Part shown: positions 9,720 through 20,154 of the stretch, piece by piece
Numbering within the stretch: the stretch's first letter is position 1
Layout: the number at the start of each line of letters is the position of its first letter
Assembly: GCF_947242115.1 (NCBI RefSeq)
Contig: NC_074711.1
Span: 55,264,963 to 55,328,962 of the forward strand
Length of the DNA: 64,000 nucleotides
Direction of reading: 5' to 3'
Source: Biomphalaria glabrata
Taxonomy: Eukaryota; Mollusca; Gastropoda; Planorbidae
Translations under genes and position numbers: made by a program
The notes under the pieces: model-generated
The model's database searches: none
Told to the model about the DNA's origin: nothing
What the model saw: the letters and a program-made list of their open reading frames with translations, nothing else

Positions 9720-12700
9720 TTAATTATTGTACCAGTCCAAAAACAAGAGTGAAAGAGAACACACTACAAGGAAAAACAAAATATAGACTCTAAACTCTGC
9801 CTTTTTCTTGATAGCCTGAAAAAAAAAAGTCAACATAATCTGTTAAATTCTGGTGTTCTAAAAAAAGTAAACATAATGTTAAATTCTGGTGTTCTAAAAA
9901 AAGGGTAAACATAATCTGTTAAATTCTGGTGTTGTAAAAAAAAGTCAACATAATCTGTTAAATTCTGGTGTTCTAAAAAAAAGGTAAACATAATCTGTTA
10001 AATTCTGGTGTTCTAATTCTATCATCCCTGTTACATTAAACAGAAAAAATGACAACAAATAATGATCAGATGAATGCTATTGTGAATGTTATAGAAGTAA
10101 AGCTTTTTGTTTGAGAGCAATGCAGGTTGACATATCAATTGCATATTAGAGATGACTTCACATAGGGTCACCAGACACCCAGCAAAGGCTGTTTTCTGCC
10201 CCACCGGCATTGAATTTTAGTATGAAAATGTCCGGCTTTTGTTCTATTGTTTACCATAATGGCTTATTATCTATCAATCATGTTCAATCCTTCAAATGTT
10301 AGGTTGATTGAAGTTCAGACGTTTAACCCTAACCCTAACTCCTTTATAAACAAAAATGTTCAGATACTAAAGACTGTTCACATGAAACCTGTTAATCAGA
10401 ACTCCTCAAAATTTTCAAAATTGCTTTCGCTGTTCAACATACTGTTATGACACAAAAGAATAATAGACTCTAGATTGACATACAAAGAGCCATTATTCTC
10501 ACTAGATACAGTTTGAAGAAAATGTCATGCATAGTGTTACATGTTTATGCTAATGATGAATAGCTGCAAAAAAGGTGGTTCATCTGAACAATTTAATACT
10601 TAATTCTGTAATTTAACAGCCTATGATTTGACAAGCTTTATCAAATACATTTTAAACCTACTTTTTAAAGTCTACTTTGCCATTTTTTCCTTTATTTGAA
10701 AGGCATTGTCCTCTTTTCTCCTCTCCTAAGGACATGCTGTATCTGGTGACCCTAACTTCAGGCTAAAGGCCTTTTTGTTTCAATACTGGGTAACATCAAA
10801 GGAGAAAAGTGCTACAGTAGCTGTTCAGAAGGGCTTTAAAGACCAGCTCAGATGTTAGCTTACTATTACTGGTACAGAGACCAACCCTTGGCAACAAGTA
10901 GCTTCTGGACAAGACACTGTATAGAACCCTTACAAAGACCAAAGCACACACCTTTCAGACCCCAAGAATAGCAACCACTGAAGAGAAGTGGAGATAAGAT
11001 ACTGATAATCTGCCCACAACACATAACAGCTTCATATACATAGCAAAACATACAAGCCAAAAGTTATTACACAATTTAAAGAATTACAACTGTTGTAAAG
11101 GGATGTCTGTAATAAAACAAAAAAAACAAGGTTACAAAAGACAGTTTGTGTGGAAACACAAACTCAAAATCGGCCCCCGAAGTAAAATGTTTTACATAAT
11201 TCGGATAATCCTTCAGAGTTGAAGATAGTTTACTTCCTAGTCCAAACCTCGCGCAGGACGACGGGGGATGGGAGCAGGCAGGGTTTGAACCTTCGATCAT
11301 TGATAAATCCAAACGACAGTCCAGCGCGCAAACCGCACGACCAGTGGTCCACCCAGGTAGGCTTCAATATTTTCAGAAAGAAAATCCGAATGAAATTATA
11401 TCAAAGACAAATGAGAGATAAGAATGGAGAAAGAAGGTTAACAGATCTTGTGTAGTGCCCCAACCGCCCCGCAGATCAAAGGATACGTGAAAGTGAATGT
11501 AAAGTTAGATGTGAACCTGGCCTAACTAGTTTGTGGTCTATAGGGCAGATGATGTAAAGTTCATCTGTTTTTGTGGCCTACGGTTAACGAGGGTGTCATG
11601 TAGCCAGCACAACGACCAACCGCCTTTGCTTTTCCCCAACTAATGTCAGGTACCCATTAGAGTTGGGTAGACTCAGAAGTTGAAAATCCCAGTCTTCACC
11701 AGGATTCGAACCCGGGACCCTCGGTTCGAACTAAATAAGTTAATTGTTTTGAAAAGGCTCAATCTCATATTCGAATCCTCAAAAAAAAAAAAAAAAAAAA
11801 ATTCGCTATATAGAAAAAATGTTCACGAAAATGATGTTTATAAGATTACTATTTGTCTTAAATTAGGTCTAACATATAATGCATACTAATTAGCTTTTTC
11901 TTATAAAAAACTGCTTGCATAATTAATTTTAAAAATTAGAATTTTCGCTTTCAGGAAAAAAAAAAGTAGCCGTTGCATCAGAACTTTGAATGGTCTAAAA
12001 TATTGTGAAGTCGGATTTTCAATATCTCTTCTAGTTTACGAGATCTAAACGGGACGGACGGACAGACATTTCGCACAAAACTAATAGCGTCTTTTCCCCT
12101 TTTGGGGGCCGCTAAAAAAGGTTTAAATACAATTTAAAGTTGAAATGGAACTATTGAAACTTATTTACTTCTCTAATTTCTTCATTTGCATCCTTAATGT
12201 TCTCAGTAGTTCCTACCACTGTGTTAGCAATAGCATTAATTTGAACATCCTGAAACAAAAAATGATGTATCAACTTAAAATGATAAGAAACCCACAAGAC
12301 AGTATATATTATTAGAAATTTCAACAAAGGGAAACAAAAACTCTATTGGAAAATGACTTGCAGACTAATTAAAGCACCAGTCAAGTGGTGAAGATTTTAT
12401 TTAAAGATCTATATATTTAAATTACTTTAAGTTGTCATTTTCCCACTATTGTTATCCTTTCCCATCTTAACCTTTTTGTTCATTATATATCTTGTTATAT
12501 TTAAAACTAAAGTATTTCTCCCTTTTATTATTGTAAGTCACCAGTGTGTTTGTCATAGCTAGAACCCACTAGACATAGCAGCGCCATCCCTAATTAAATA
12601 TTTAATTAATTTAAATCAGATTACCCCAACATCACAGGGATAATTGGGAAAAAGAACAAGTATCATAAATGATTATGTTAATTTAAAATAATAGTATCAA

Positions 12701-15700
12701 TAATGTTAAGTAAAATTTGAAATAATAAAGTTGAAACTATATGATTTGTGAATTCATGTAAATAATTGACTATAAAAAAAATCTATACCTGTTCCAATAT
12801 TTTTTCTGTAAATATTTCCTGCAATTTTGCTATTTCCACAACTTGTGTTTCAATTTGTCTATTCAAACAAAATACAGAAAAAAGAAAGTTAGTATTTTTT
12901 AAAATTGTCCTAAAGTATTTAAAAACCAAATCAACAATAGATAATGGTAAGTCTATAATTGATACATGAAATTACTATTTTTAATTTAATGGTACTATGT
13001 TATTAATAATAAAAATTGTACAGTAAAATACAAAAACTTCAAAAAATCTTAAAAAAGACTACTTACTTTACTTCATCCATCATGCTGTTCATTTCTTCGT
13101 AAAGAATTTTATTCTCTTGTTCAAACTAGAATTGAAAAAGATAATTATATATATTTATTTTTTATGTACAATTGTAAATGTGTCACCATAATTATATATA
13201 ACTTTGAATGAGAATTAAAAAAACAAAACAAGGCTATTTACAATTTGAGCTTCCTCTGGGGAGATCTCAGTATCAACATTGTAAGGTGTTGTTTCAAGTA
13301 AAGCAGGATTGACTGAGTTTTTATTGTGTGTATCATGTGATTCAGTATCTACAAGAAAGACATGTAACATAAATTAATAATGGTGAAATAACATTTTCTG
13401 AAATAAAAAAAAAACAACTATGGCCATATAAACTGATTCTTCACAAAAAGTATGTGTAAATTATTCTAATTTTAATCATGGTCAAATCTACTATTATCAT
13501 TTTTTTAAACACTGTTATGGTCACCACGTATCTGTTTTTCTCAGATAATGAGAATATACTGATTAGATAACTAAAATAAAATAAAAACCTAATAAAGGTT
13601 TGTCCTCCCCATTGGGTATTCTCTGATTGAGATTTAAATCTTGTTTCAATTGAGTGCGTCTCAGATTATTATACTTCCTTTCGGGTTCTAGCTTGGATCT
13701 GAAACATTTGTGTAAGATTTACAGAAGGGATGATCATACAAAGAGATTATATAGAAACATAATGATAAAGAAAGTTATTATTAGAGAAGAAAGAGCTAAT
13801 TAAGTGACCAGGTTGCAGTGAACATAGGTATCTTATATAATACAGACGTTAGTTCAAAAAAGAAGATGATTACGTCCTACGCGTCATGTATTCAGTCATG
13901 CATATTAACCAATGACTTAAATTCTGCCAAGTCACTGATTTTCCTGGCTAGCTCAGGCAACCCATTCCATGCTCTAATAGCACTAGGGAAGAAGGAGTAT
14001 TTGTACACATTTGTCCTAGCATATGGGATGAGGAATGTGCCTTTATCTTTGTGTCTTTCTGAGTATTTTATTAAATTTTGTTTTTGTATTTGAAGATTAT
14101 GGTTCAGTGTTTTATGTATAATTGCTACTTTACTTTTGCGTCTTCTGTCCTGAAGGCTTTCTAAATTTAGTGATTTAACTTAAGGTGTTACTCTAGTCAA
14201 ATGTGAATATTCGTTTGTTATGAATCTCACTGCTCTATTTTGTGTCTGTTACAGTTTCTTAATGTTTTCTTGAGTTGAGGGGTCCCAAAAAGAGGATGCA
14301 TATTCTATTATTGGCCTAACCAAGGGTAAATAACATTTTAGTTTTATGTTCTTATTTGATTTATAGAAATTTCTTTTCATAAACTGTAATGCTTTGTTTG
14401 ATTTTTTAATAATTTCATCAATATGGGGATTCCATGACAGTTTTTCATTTATTATAACACCTAGGTATTTTGCGTTTTTAGTTTGTGTTACTGGTTTACC
14501 ATGATCCATGAATAAGATAAGTGGAATTAATTTGTTTTAGCTTTTTTGTTACTCTTAATAACTGACATTTTTCTGGGTGGAAAGATAGTAGTGTAACATA
14601 AAATAGCTCAAAAATTACCAATTAGGTTTGCAGTCTGCATGTTATTTGGAGATAATTTATTTAACAATATGTTTAGCATTAAATGGCTTCACATGTAAAT
14701 TTGATTTTAAAAAATAATAAACTTTTTTAATTTTACAGAAAGCACTAACACTTTTTTTTTCTTCCTTTTATAAATATTATTTATATTTCACATTGCCTAT
14801 ATACAAGGAAGAACACGTTGGTGTGGTAACTTAGAAAATAGAATTAAATTACTAGTTTACAACCTCACAGTCATATACTTACATTCTTTTTCTATCTACA
14901 ACTCTTTTGACTCTCACAGCCTTCTGTTCACTGTAAATTTTACATATTGCTTAAAAAATAAAAATAAAGTTATCTTCAAGATCTTTAAAAAAAAAAATGG
15001 TATACATATAACAAACAATAGTGAATTTCACATTTAAAGCAAAGCATTATATAATAAAACAGTTCAATTCTGTTAAATCATGCCTTAAATTTTATTTAAG
15101 TACCTCTCTTACAACTTAAGAAAAAAACAAAACAGTCTTTATTAACAGGAAAAAGCTCAAGATCAAAACTTTGACCTGATATTACAAAGTCTGATTGTGT
15201 GATAACAAATTTGAACATTTATTTTACCTTTAAGATAAGTTTCAAGAAGAATCAACACAGCCTGACGGTGCTCTTTAACTTGCGGATGAACCTTTTGTTT
15301 ATCTGTTTCTAATTTTAATAAAATGATCATTTCTTTACATTTTTTTATGATGTCTTGAGCATTGTTGTCAATCAAATCTCTTTCAGACTCTGACATTTCA
15401 TCTCCAGTACTTGACAGCAAACTAACACCCCCCCCAAAAACGAAAATCTTAGTTTCAAATTAAAAACAATGTCTATATAGATCAACAAAAAAATGTCAAG
15501 CATCAATTTCTTACCATTATTTTTGTTTAACTAAATCAATAAACTAACCTTCCAGTATTAACATATTTTTTCCTATTTTCTAGAAGAAAGTCTCTTAAGT
15601 GTGTGATCATCTGAACCTGTCAATGAGAATATAGAATGCAATTTAAATTGTACCTTCTTAGGATTTTTGCAGTTATGTTTCTGACATAATACTTATTGCA

Positions 15701-16409
15701 AAAATAGTTTGTGCACAAGCATGGTACCGGTACATAAAGGAACAAGTAATCAGAAAATGGGTAAATAATAGCTATCTATACTCATATACACGAAGGACAC
15801 ATGACAATATATAAGTATGCTTATTTAAATATGTTTGTTAAAGCTCTAAAAAATGCTCCAGAATTTTTTTTCCCAAATAAGGCCATCAATTATAACTCTA
15901 ACAAGTTTGTTGTTTCTGTAGATGTACTCAGCTTTTGATATCGTTACATACTTTAGACATTAATCTGCCAAGGAAAACAATTAAAGAATGGAGGAATTTC
16001 ATTCAGGTGTATTTTGTTAACATTATTTAAATTCCATCCACCCCAGTTGCACTACAACCCATGCAGAGCCCTGGTCTGAACACATTTTCCAATTAGATCT
16101 ATCGTGTACTTTTCGACTCCATGCCCCTACATCATCAAGCCATCATATTCATGGTCTGTCTTTGGGGTGCCAGCCTTAAGGTTTTGCCAGTATGTTATTC
16201 AAATTATGAAACTAAAAAAAATATTTAAAATACTAAACTCAATTACTAACCAAATTTTTGGCTTTATGCTGAAATTCACTTTCATATCTTTTACCCAAAG
16301 CTAAAATGTTTTTGGACAAATCTTCATTATTTAAGTCCTCATTAATAAATTTATTTCTTGACTTCAAAGCTTTAACTGTAGCTTTAAACACATTTGTAAC
16401 ATCTGCCAT
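9720..16409 (-). CDS. STX18: Syntaxin-18, ER Qa-SNARE (complete, 10 exons, 336 aa)
   Basis: Exons on the minus strand: 16251-16409, 15549-15616, 15228-15421, 14883-14949, 13589-13698, 13242-13348, 13067-13125, 12789-12858, 12169-12249, 9720-9815 (1011 nt with stop). Human STX18 is 335 aa. The N-terminal syntaxin-18 domain (residues 1 to ~85) has [13 protein letters not shown] and [13 protein letters not shown]. Residues ~80-160 hold [11 protein letters not shown] and [10 protein letters not shown]. The SNARE motif (~245-305) includes [30 protein letters not shown] with the likely zero-layer Gln278, and [15 protein letters not shown] single tail anchor follows at ~312-331 ([20 protein letters not shown]), ending DWYNN. 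It should act in Golgi-to-ER retrograde fusion with BNIP1, USE1 and SEC22. The intron 5 donor (GTTTTT) is weak. Intron 9 holds a minisatellite, a hAT element and a composite repeat; intron 4 holds a LINE fragment. Confidence 0.95.
9819..10014. repeat. Minisatellite of ~36-41 bp units abutting the STX18 exon 10 acceptor
   Basis: Five imperfect copies of AACATAATCTGTTAAATTC + TGGTGTTCT + A-run. On the coding (minus) strand each unit reads as a T-run ending in AG, then AACACCAGAATTTAACAG. The last unit supplies the real polypyrimidine tract and TTTCAG acceptor of exon 10. Confidence 0.85.
10163..10754. mobile_element. hAT-type non-autonomous element, 592 bp
   Basis: Inverted ends TAGGGTCACCAGACAC and TAGGGTCACCAGATAC (read inward), flanked by near-identical 8-bp sequences ACTTCACA and ACTTCAGG. 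An 8-bp target duplication is the hAT signature. It carries no transposase. It lies in STX18 intron 9 and contains a short telomere-like run. Confidence 0.7.
10324..10340. repeat. Short interstitial telomere-like motif
   Basis: TAACCCTAACCCTAACT: about 2.5 units of the complement of TTAGGG, inside the hAT element. It is too short to be an old telomere. Confidence 0.5.
11187..11345 (-). repeat. tRNA-derived SINE, family S2 copy a
   Basis: Minus strand: A-box-like TGGTCGTGCGGTTTGCGCGC, B box GGTTCAAACCC, then CCATCCCCCGTCGTCCTGCG, GGTTTGGACTAGGAAGTAAA and a GTAAAAC end. Related copies: 35350-35510, 39789-39905, 44196-44352. The homologous site in the 40-kb copy of repeat E lacks it. Confidence 0.75.
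11527..11735 (-). repeat. tRNA-derived SINE, family S1 copy b (5' truncated)
   Basis: Minus-strand match to the body of family S1: B box GGGTTCGAATCC, GGTGAAGACTGGGATTTT, CTGACATTAGTTGGGGAAAA and CATCTGCCCTATAGACCACA. The A-box part is missing. Confidence 0.75.
13833..14585 (-). mobile_element. LINE family B (Jockey/CR1-like), 3' fragment (copy B2)
   Basis: Minus-strand translation gives the end of a reverse transcriptase, with [20 protein letters not shown] and [20 protein letters not shown], then the family 3' end (GTAATCATCTTC, AACGTCTGTATTATATAAGA). It is near-identical to part of 27455-29010. It is 5' truncated, as is usual for LINEs, and sits in STX18 intron 4. Confidence 0.85.
16030..16200 (-). 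pseudogene. Possible LINE C-terminal remnant
   Basis: The minus strand encodes a stretch containing [17 protein letters not shown], which resembles the tail found at the C-terminus of many LINE reverse transcriptases. It is short and decayed, in STX18 intron 1. Family not assigned. Confidence 0.35.
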
Positions 16410-16892
16410 TGCTTTTGTTTTAAAGTAATACTACACCAAGACCTAGGTAAAAAAAAAAAAAAGTCATATTAAAAACATTCCAAACATGACTATTAGGCCT
16501 CCTATTTCTACTTACTCTACTATTGTTCACAAAAAAAAAAATTACTTTATAAAGACATAGTTCACTTAGAAGAGATTCTATTAATCTCACCTCAATATAA
16601 AGACCAAGAAACAAGTTTTAAAGTTAATCTTTAATTTAGGCATACATAGCTATATCTAGATTAAGTTAAATTTATAACATAGTATAGTATGGTAAAATTT
16701 ACTGGCAATGATTTTTATTTACAATTTATATAATAATAAGAAGGTAGTATTCAATTGAACACTAGATCTAATATTCTTTCAAGTGTTTCAAGTTCACTGA
16801 ATAATTATTTATAAACATCTATGTCTCAGTTTGATATTTTCTGATGAACTACAGTACTACTACTACACATGATCTATCTTTAAGTTTAATTT

Positions 16893-17147
16893 TTAACTCT
16901 TTATTATTATCTTAATTATTTTTTCCATGTTTCAAAGGAATTCTTCATTACCATTTCATTACCCTGTTATGATAAAGCTTCAATAGCTTTGTTGTTTGTT
17001 ATCAAAAAATGTTGTGTTTGGTATAGAATTAAAGGGAAATGCATGCTCTTTTTATAATACCAAGTCAAGTTTATAAAATTAAACATTAATTTAATTTAAT
17101 GAGGTCAAATAAACGATGGTATCATAGATTAGGAGAGAATGAGTTAA
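16893..17147 (-). mobile_element. piggyBac-like MITE, family M1 copy 2 (255 bp)
   Basis: Bounded by TTAA on both sides and homologous end to end to 2019-2268 in reverse orientation. Ends read TTAACTCTTTATTATTATC and TTAACTCATTCTCTCC. It lies about 480 bp upstream of the STX18 start codon. Confidence 0.8.
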
Positions 17148-17399
17148 GTCTCGTGACATATTAGTTATAGCAAACTTGTATATATATATAGATCTATATA
17201 TTCTTTGGTTTCTAAATAGATGGGAAAACATAGATCTAGATCTATAACTACATGTTTGTTTTATAAATTTTATTGCCTTTATTAAGCTATGCTGTCAGAT
17301 GCACTATAAAAATTAATGGAATGGGAAGTGTTCAATGATTTTTACATGTATATTTCAATAAATAATCATTTTCAAACACCTTTTGTATATAAAATGTAA

Positions 17400-18810
17400 A
17401 CAGAAAATCTCTAATAATAGGTCGTAGTCATAGATTAGATTCTAGAGTCTATATATTAATATATATAATAATATATATATATATATATTTTAATTTTTAC
17501 ATCGTTTAAAATTGTAAAGATTGTAATTTGTAAAAATATGGGTACAAGTACAGTACAGTATACAGGTCTACTAGAATGACTAGATGTCGTAGATCTATAT
17601 TCTATATGTCTAGATCTAGTCAAATCTAGTCATACTAAGTTACTACAACAACATGACACTTGACTGACTTGTAAGTTGTTAGCTAGATGATAAACTAAAA
17701 CAGTAAAACAAACAATCTTAACACATTATCACAGATGATTATCATAATCATGATTATGATTACCGTACGTCAGGTCAAGTAATGAACTTTAATGAAGTGT
17801 ATGAATCTATAATTCTATATAGATTATAGATGATAATGATAGATCTATTATCATCTATTCTATAACTTTATTATTTAAACTTAAGTTTAAGATCTTATCT
17901 AAATTTAAATGTACATGGATTCGGAAGGATTCCTTTGAACTGTAACGCAAAGCCGCAAAGATAGATAGATCTAGACTCTAGAGATAGATCTCTAGATAAT
18001 ATATTTAATATACTTAATAATAATATAGATCTAGATCTAGATAGAATCTAGACTAGAAATTCTAGATCTTAGCACGATTCTACCACATCAACAGTGATTG
18101 TTGTTGTGCTCTTCAGAAAAAAAAGCTTAAGAACTTTCGGATTCACAGTGATTTGATTTCGCAGAGAAACACAGATCCGAATGTAGTCTAGAATCTAGAG
18201 TAATCTTTAGTGACTTTAGACTCTTAGAAGTCTATGACTCTATGTTCCATATTGACCATATCTAAAAGAATAGATCTCTAGATAGAATCTAGTTCTAGAC
18301 TAAGTTAGATCATTTTTGAATTATTATAATCTAGATCTAGTTATATACAGTTCTAAAGAAATCCATTAACTATATTTATAATAATTAATTAATAATAATA
18401 CTTCTAGACTAGATCTAGAATCTAGATCTAATCTAGATATAGTAAACTTTCACAGAATCACAGTAAAGATCTTAGTATGATTATTATATATTATATATAA
18501 TATATGCTAGAATCTATATGGTATCTTAATAATTACGATCTAATCTACTTTTTTATCTAGACTATTCTAGACTATAATCTAGATTCCAGTCTACTAAACT
18601 TAAACTTAAACTAAGTCGACTAAGATGAATTATCAATGTTGACTATACTGACTATAGTGTCTATAGTATAGCTCAATACTCAATAGATCTAGAACCTAGA
18701 TCTACTAAGATCTATGTAACTAATTATACTAACTAATACTATTTACTATGTAAAGTAGATCTATGTAGATCAATCTAGATCTATATAATATACTAATACT
18801 AGTCGACCGG
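17400..18810. repeat. Long CTAGAT/AGATCT-rich low-complexity tract
   Basis: About 1.4 kb dominated by TCTAGA, AGATCT, CTAGAT and ATAGATCT words with TA runs. It has no gene. It lies between the divergent starts of STX18 and SMARCAL1. Confidence 0.65.
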
Positions 18811-18949
18811 CGGCGTAGCATTTTATAACTTATGACAGATTTCCTGCAGTCTCCTGTCAATTAATCAGGAGTTCCTGGAAATCTCCTGAAATTGCAAAAT
18901 ATATGAAAAAGCCTTGGAAATATCCGGAAATTATTAAAATCTTTTGAAA

Positions 18950-20000
18950 ACTCATACAAATCTCACGAAATATATATAGACAAAAATTTTCATTTTAGTG
19001 TGTCATTCAATATGAAAAACGACAATCCTACGCACTACAAAAAAAAACGGCATTATGCGATGCCGTAATTGTGGAATCTAGTGAAAGAAGCTTCTTGAGC
19101 CTTAAACTAATGAAGAATAACTTGAGGTCAATAATTCTTCTAGATAGATTGAAACATTTGGTAATTCTTGCTTGCCATTGAGCGTGATCTATGTAGGAGA
19201 TAGAATTCTTGTGATATACTGTATGGCATCGCTACACGCCAGGCTAAGCTTGTGTAGTAATTCTGTGTGTAGTAAAGAATAAATAAAATACAAAGTTGAA
19301 TACATTTTCTAATATAAACTATTAATTTTCACTTATTATCCGTATCCCTACCCAAACTTCTTCTTCTTATATAATACAGACGTTACCTGAAAAAAGGAGA
19401 TGATTACGTTTGGCATTGGGCCCACAATGGTTAAGTCAGGCCCTGCTATTTACCTTAAAATATATGGAAATACATAGACAAAAATTGTCCTTTTGGGGTG
19501 TCATTCAATATGGAAAATGCCATGAATCCTACACACAATAAATAAAAACGGCATTATGCCGTAATTGTGTAATCTGGTGAAAGTAATGAAGAATTGCAAA
19601 GATAGATTGAAACATCTGGTAATTCTTGCTATTAAATGTGATCTATGTAGGAAACAGAATTATTATGATATACTGAATGACTTTGCTACATGCAAGGCTT
19701 GTAAAGTAATCCTGAGTCCGGCCCTGCTATTTAGTGACGGGTGAACAGAGTAGATTACTTGTTTTCTAACCCCCCTTCCTTTTTTTTTTTGTCGATAAAA
19801 ATACGTGGGGTAGTAATAAATAAAAGAGTGATCTTTCCATGACTTCTTGGTCACAACAGTTAAGTCCAGCCCTGCTATTTTGTGACAGGTGAATACAACT
19901 TGTTCTCTTCCCCCCCCCCTCTTTTTTTTTCCCGTAAGGTAACTCTAGTATGACTTCTAGAAATAAAAGAGTGATCTTTCCTTTACTTGGTGTCCAAACT
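18950..20000. repeat. Internally duplicated block upstream of SMARCAL1
   Basis: 18965-19260 and 19460-19722 are direct diverged copies (shared TAGACAAAAATT, GTGTCATTCAATATG, CGGCATTATGC, GATAGATTGAAACAT, TGGTAATTCTTGC). A second smaller duplication, starting at GCCCTGCTATTT (19731 and 19869), repeats a segment containing AGAGTGATCTTTCC. A ~40-bp LINE family B 3' end (TATAATACAGACGTTA) sits at 19373. No gene is seen. Part may be promoter or 5' UTR of SMARCAL1. Confidence 0.6.
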
Positions 20001-20154
20001 CTTGAGCCATGAAGAGAATTATATATATAGATTTTCTATATTGTTCTTGTTTTTTTTTTAATCTTCTGCAGTGTTTTACCTAAAGACTATGTTGGAATGT
20101 AGAATGACACAAATATACTGAATAAATACATTCTAGTTTGACTCATAAAAAAAA

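Larger units (their letters stand above)
11100..12118 (-). mobile_element. Composite repeat family E, copy 1, interrupted by two SINEs
   Basis: Read on the minus strand, it starts GCGGCCCCCAAAAGGGG, then GACGCTATTAGTTTTGTG, CCCGTTTAGATCTCGTAAAC, GATGCAACGGCTACTTTTTT, then AGGCCAGGTTCACATCTAAC, ending near TTCGGGGGCCGATTTTGAG. The same order occurs on the plus strand at 39374-40260. The start and the GGGGGCCG block are complementary (CGGCCCCCGAA / TTCGGGGGCCG), which suggests inverted ends, but homology runs on past the latter, so the true boundary is uncertain. SINEs at 11187-11345 and 11527-11735 have inserted into it. It lies in STX18 intron 9. Confidence 0.6.

Noticed and set aside
10324-10340. 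Former telomere or fusion point
   Set aside because: Only about 2.5 units of the telomere motif, inside a hAT element; chance or element sequence.
13818-14093. 91-codon plus-strand frame in STX18 intron 4
   Set aside because: Antisense of the LINE B 3' region.
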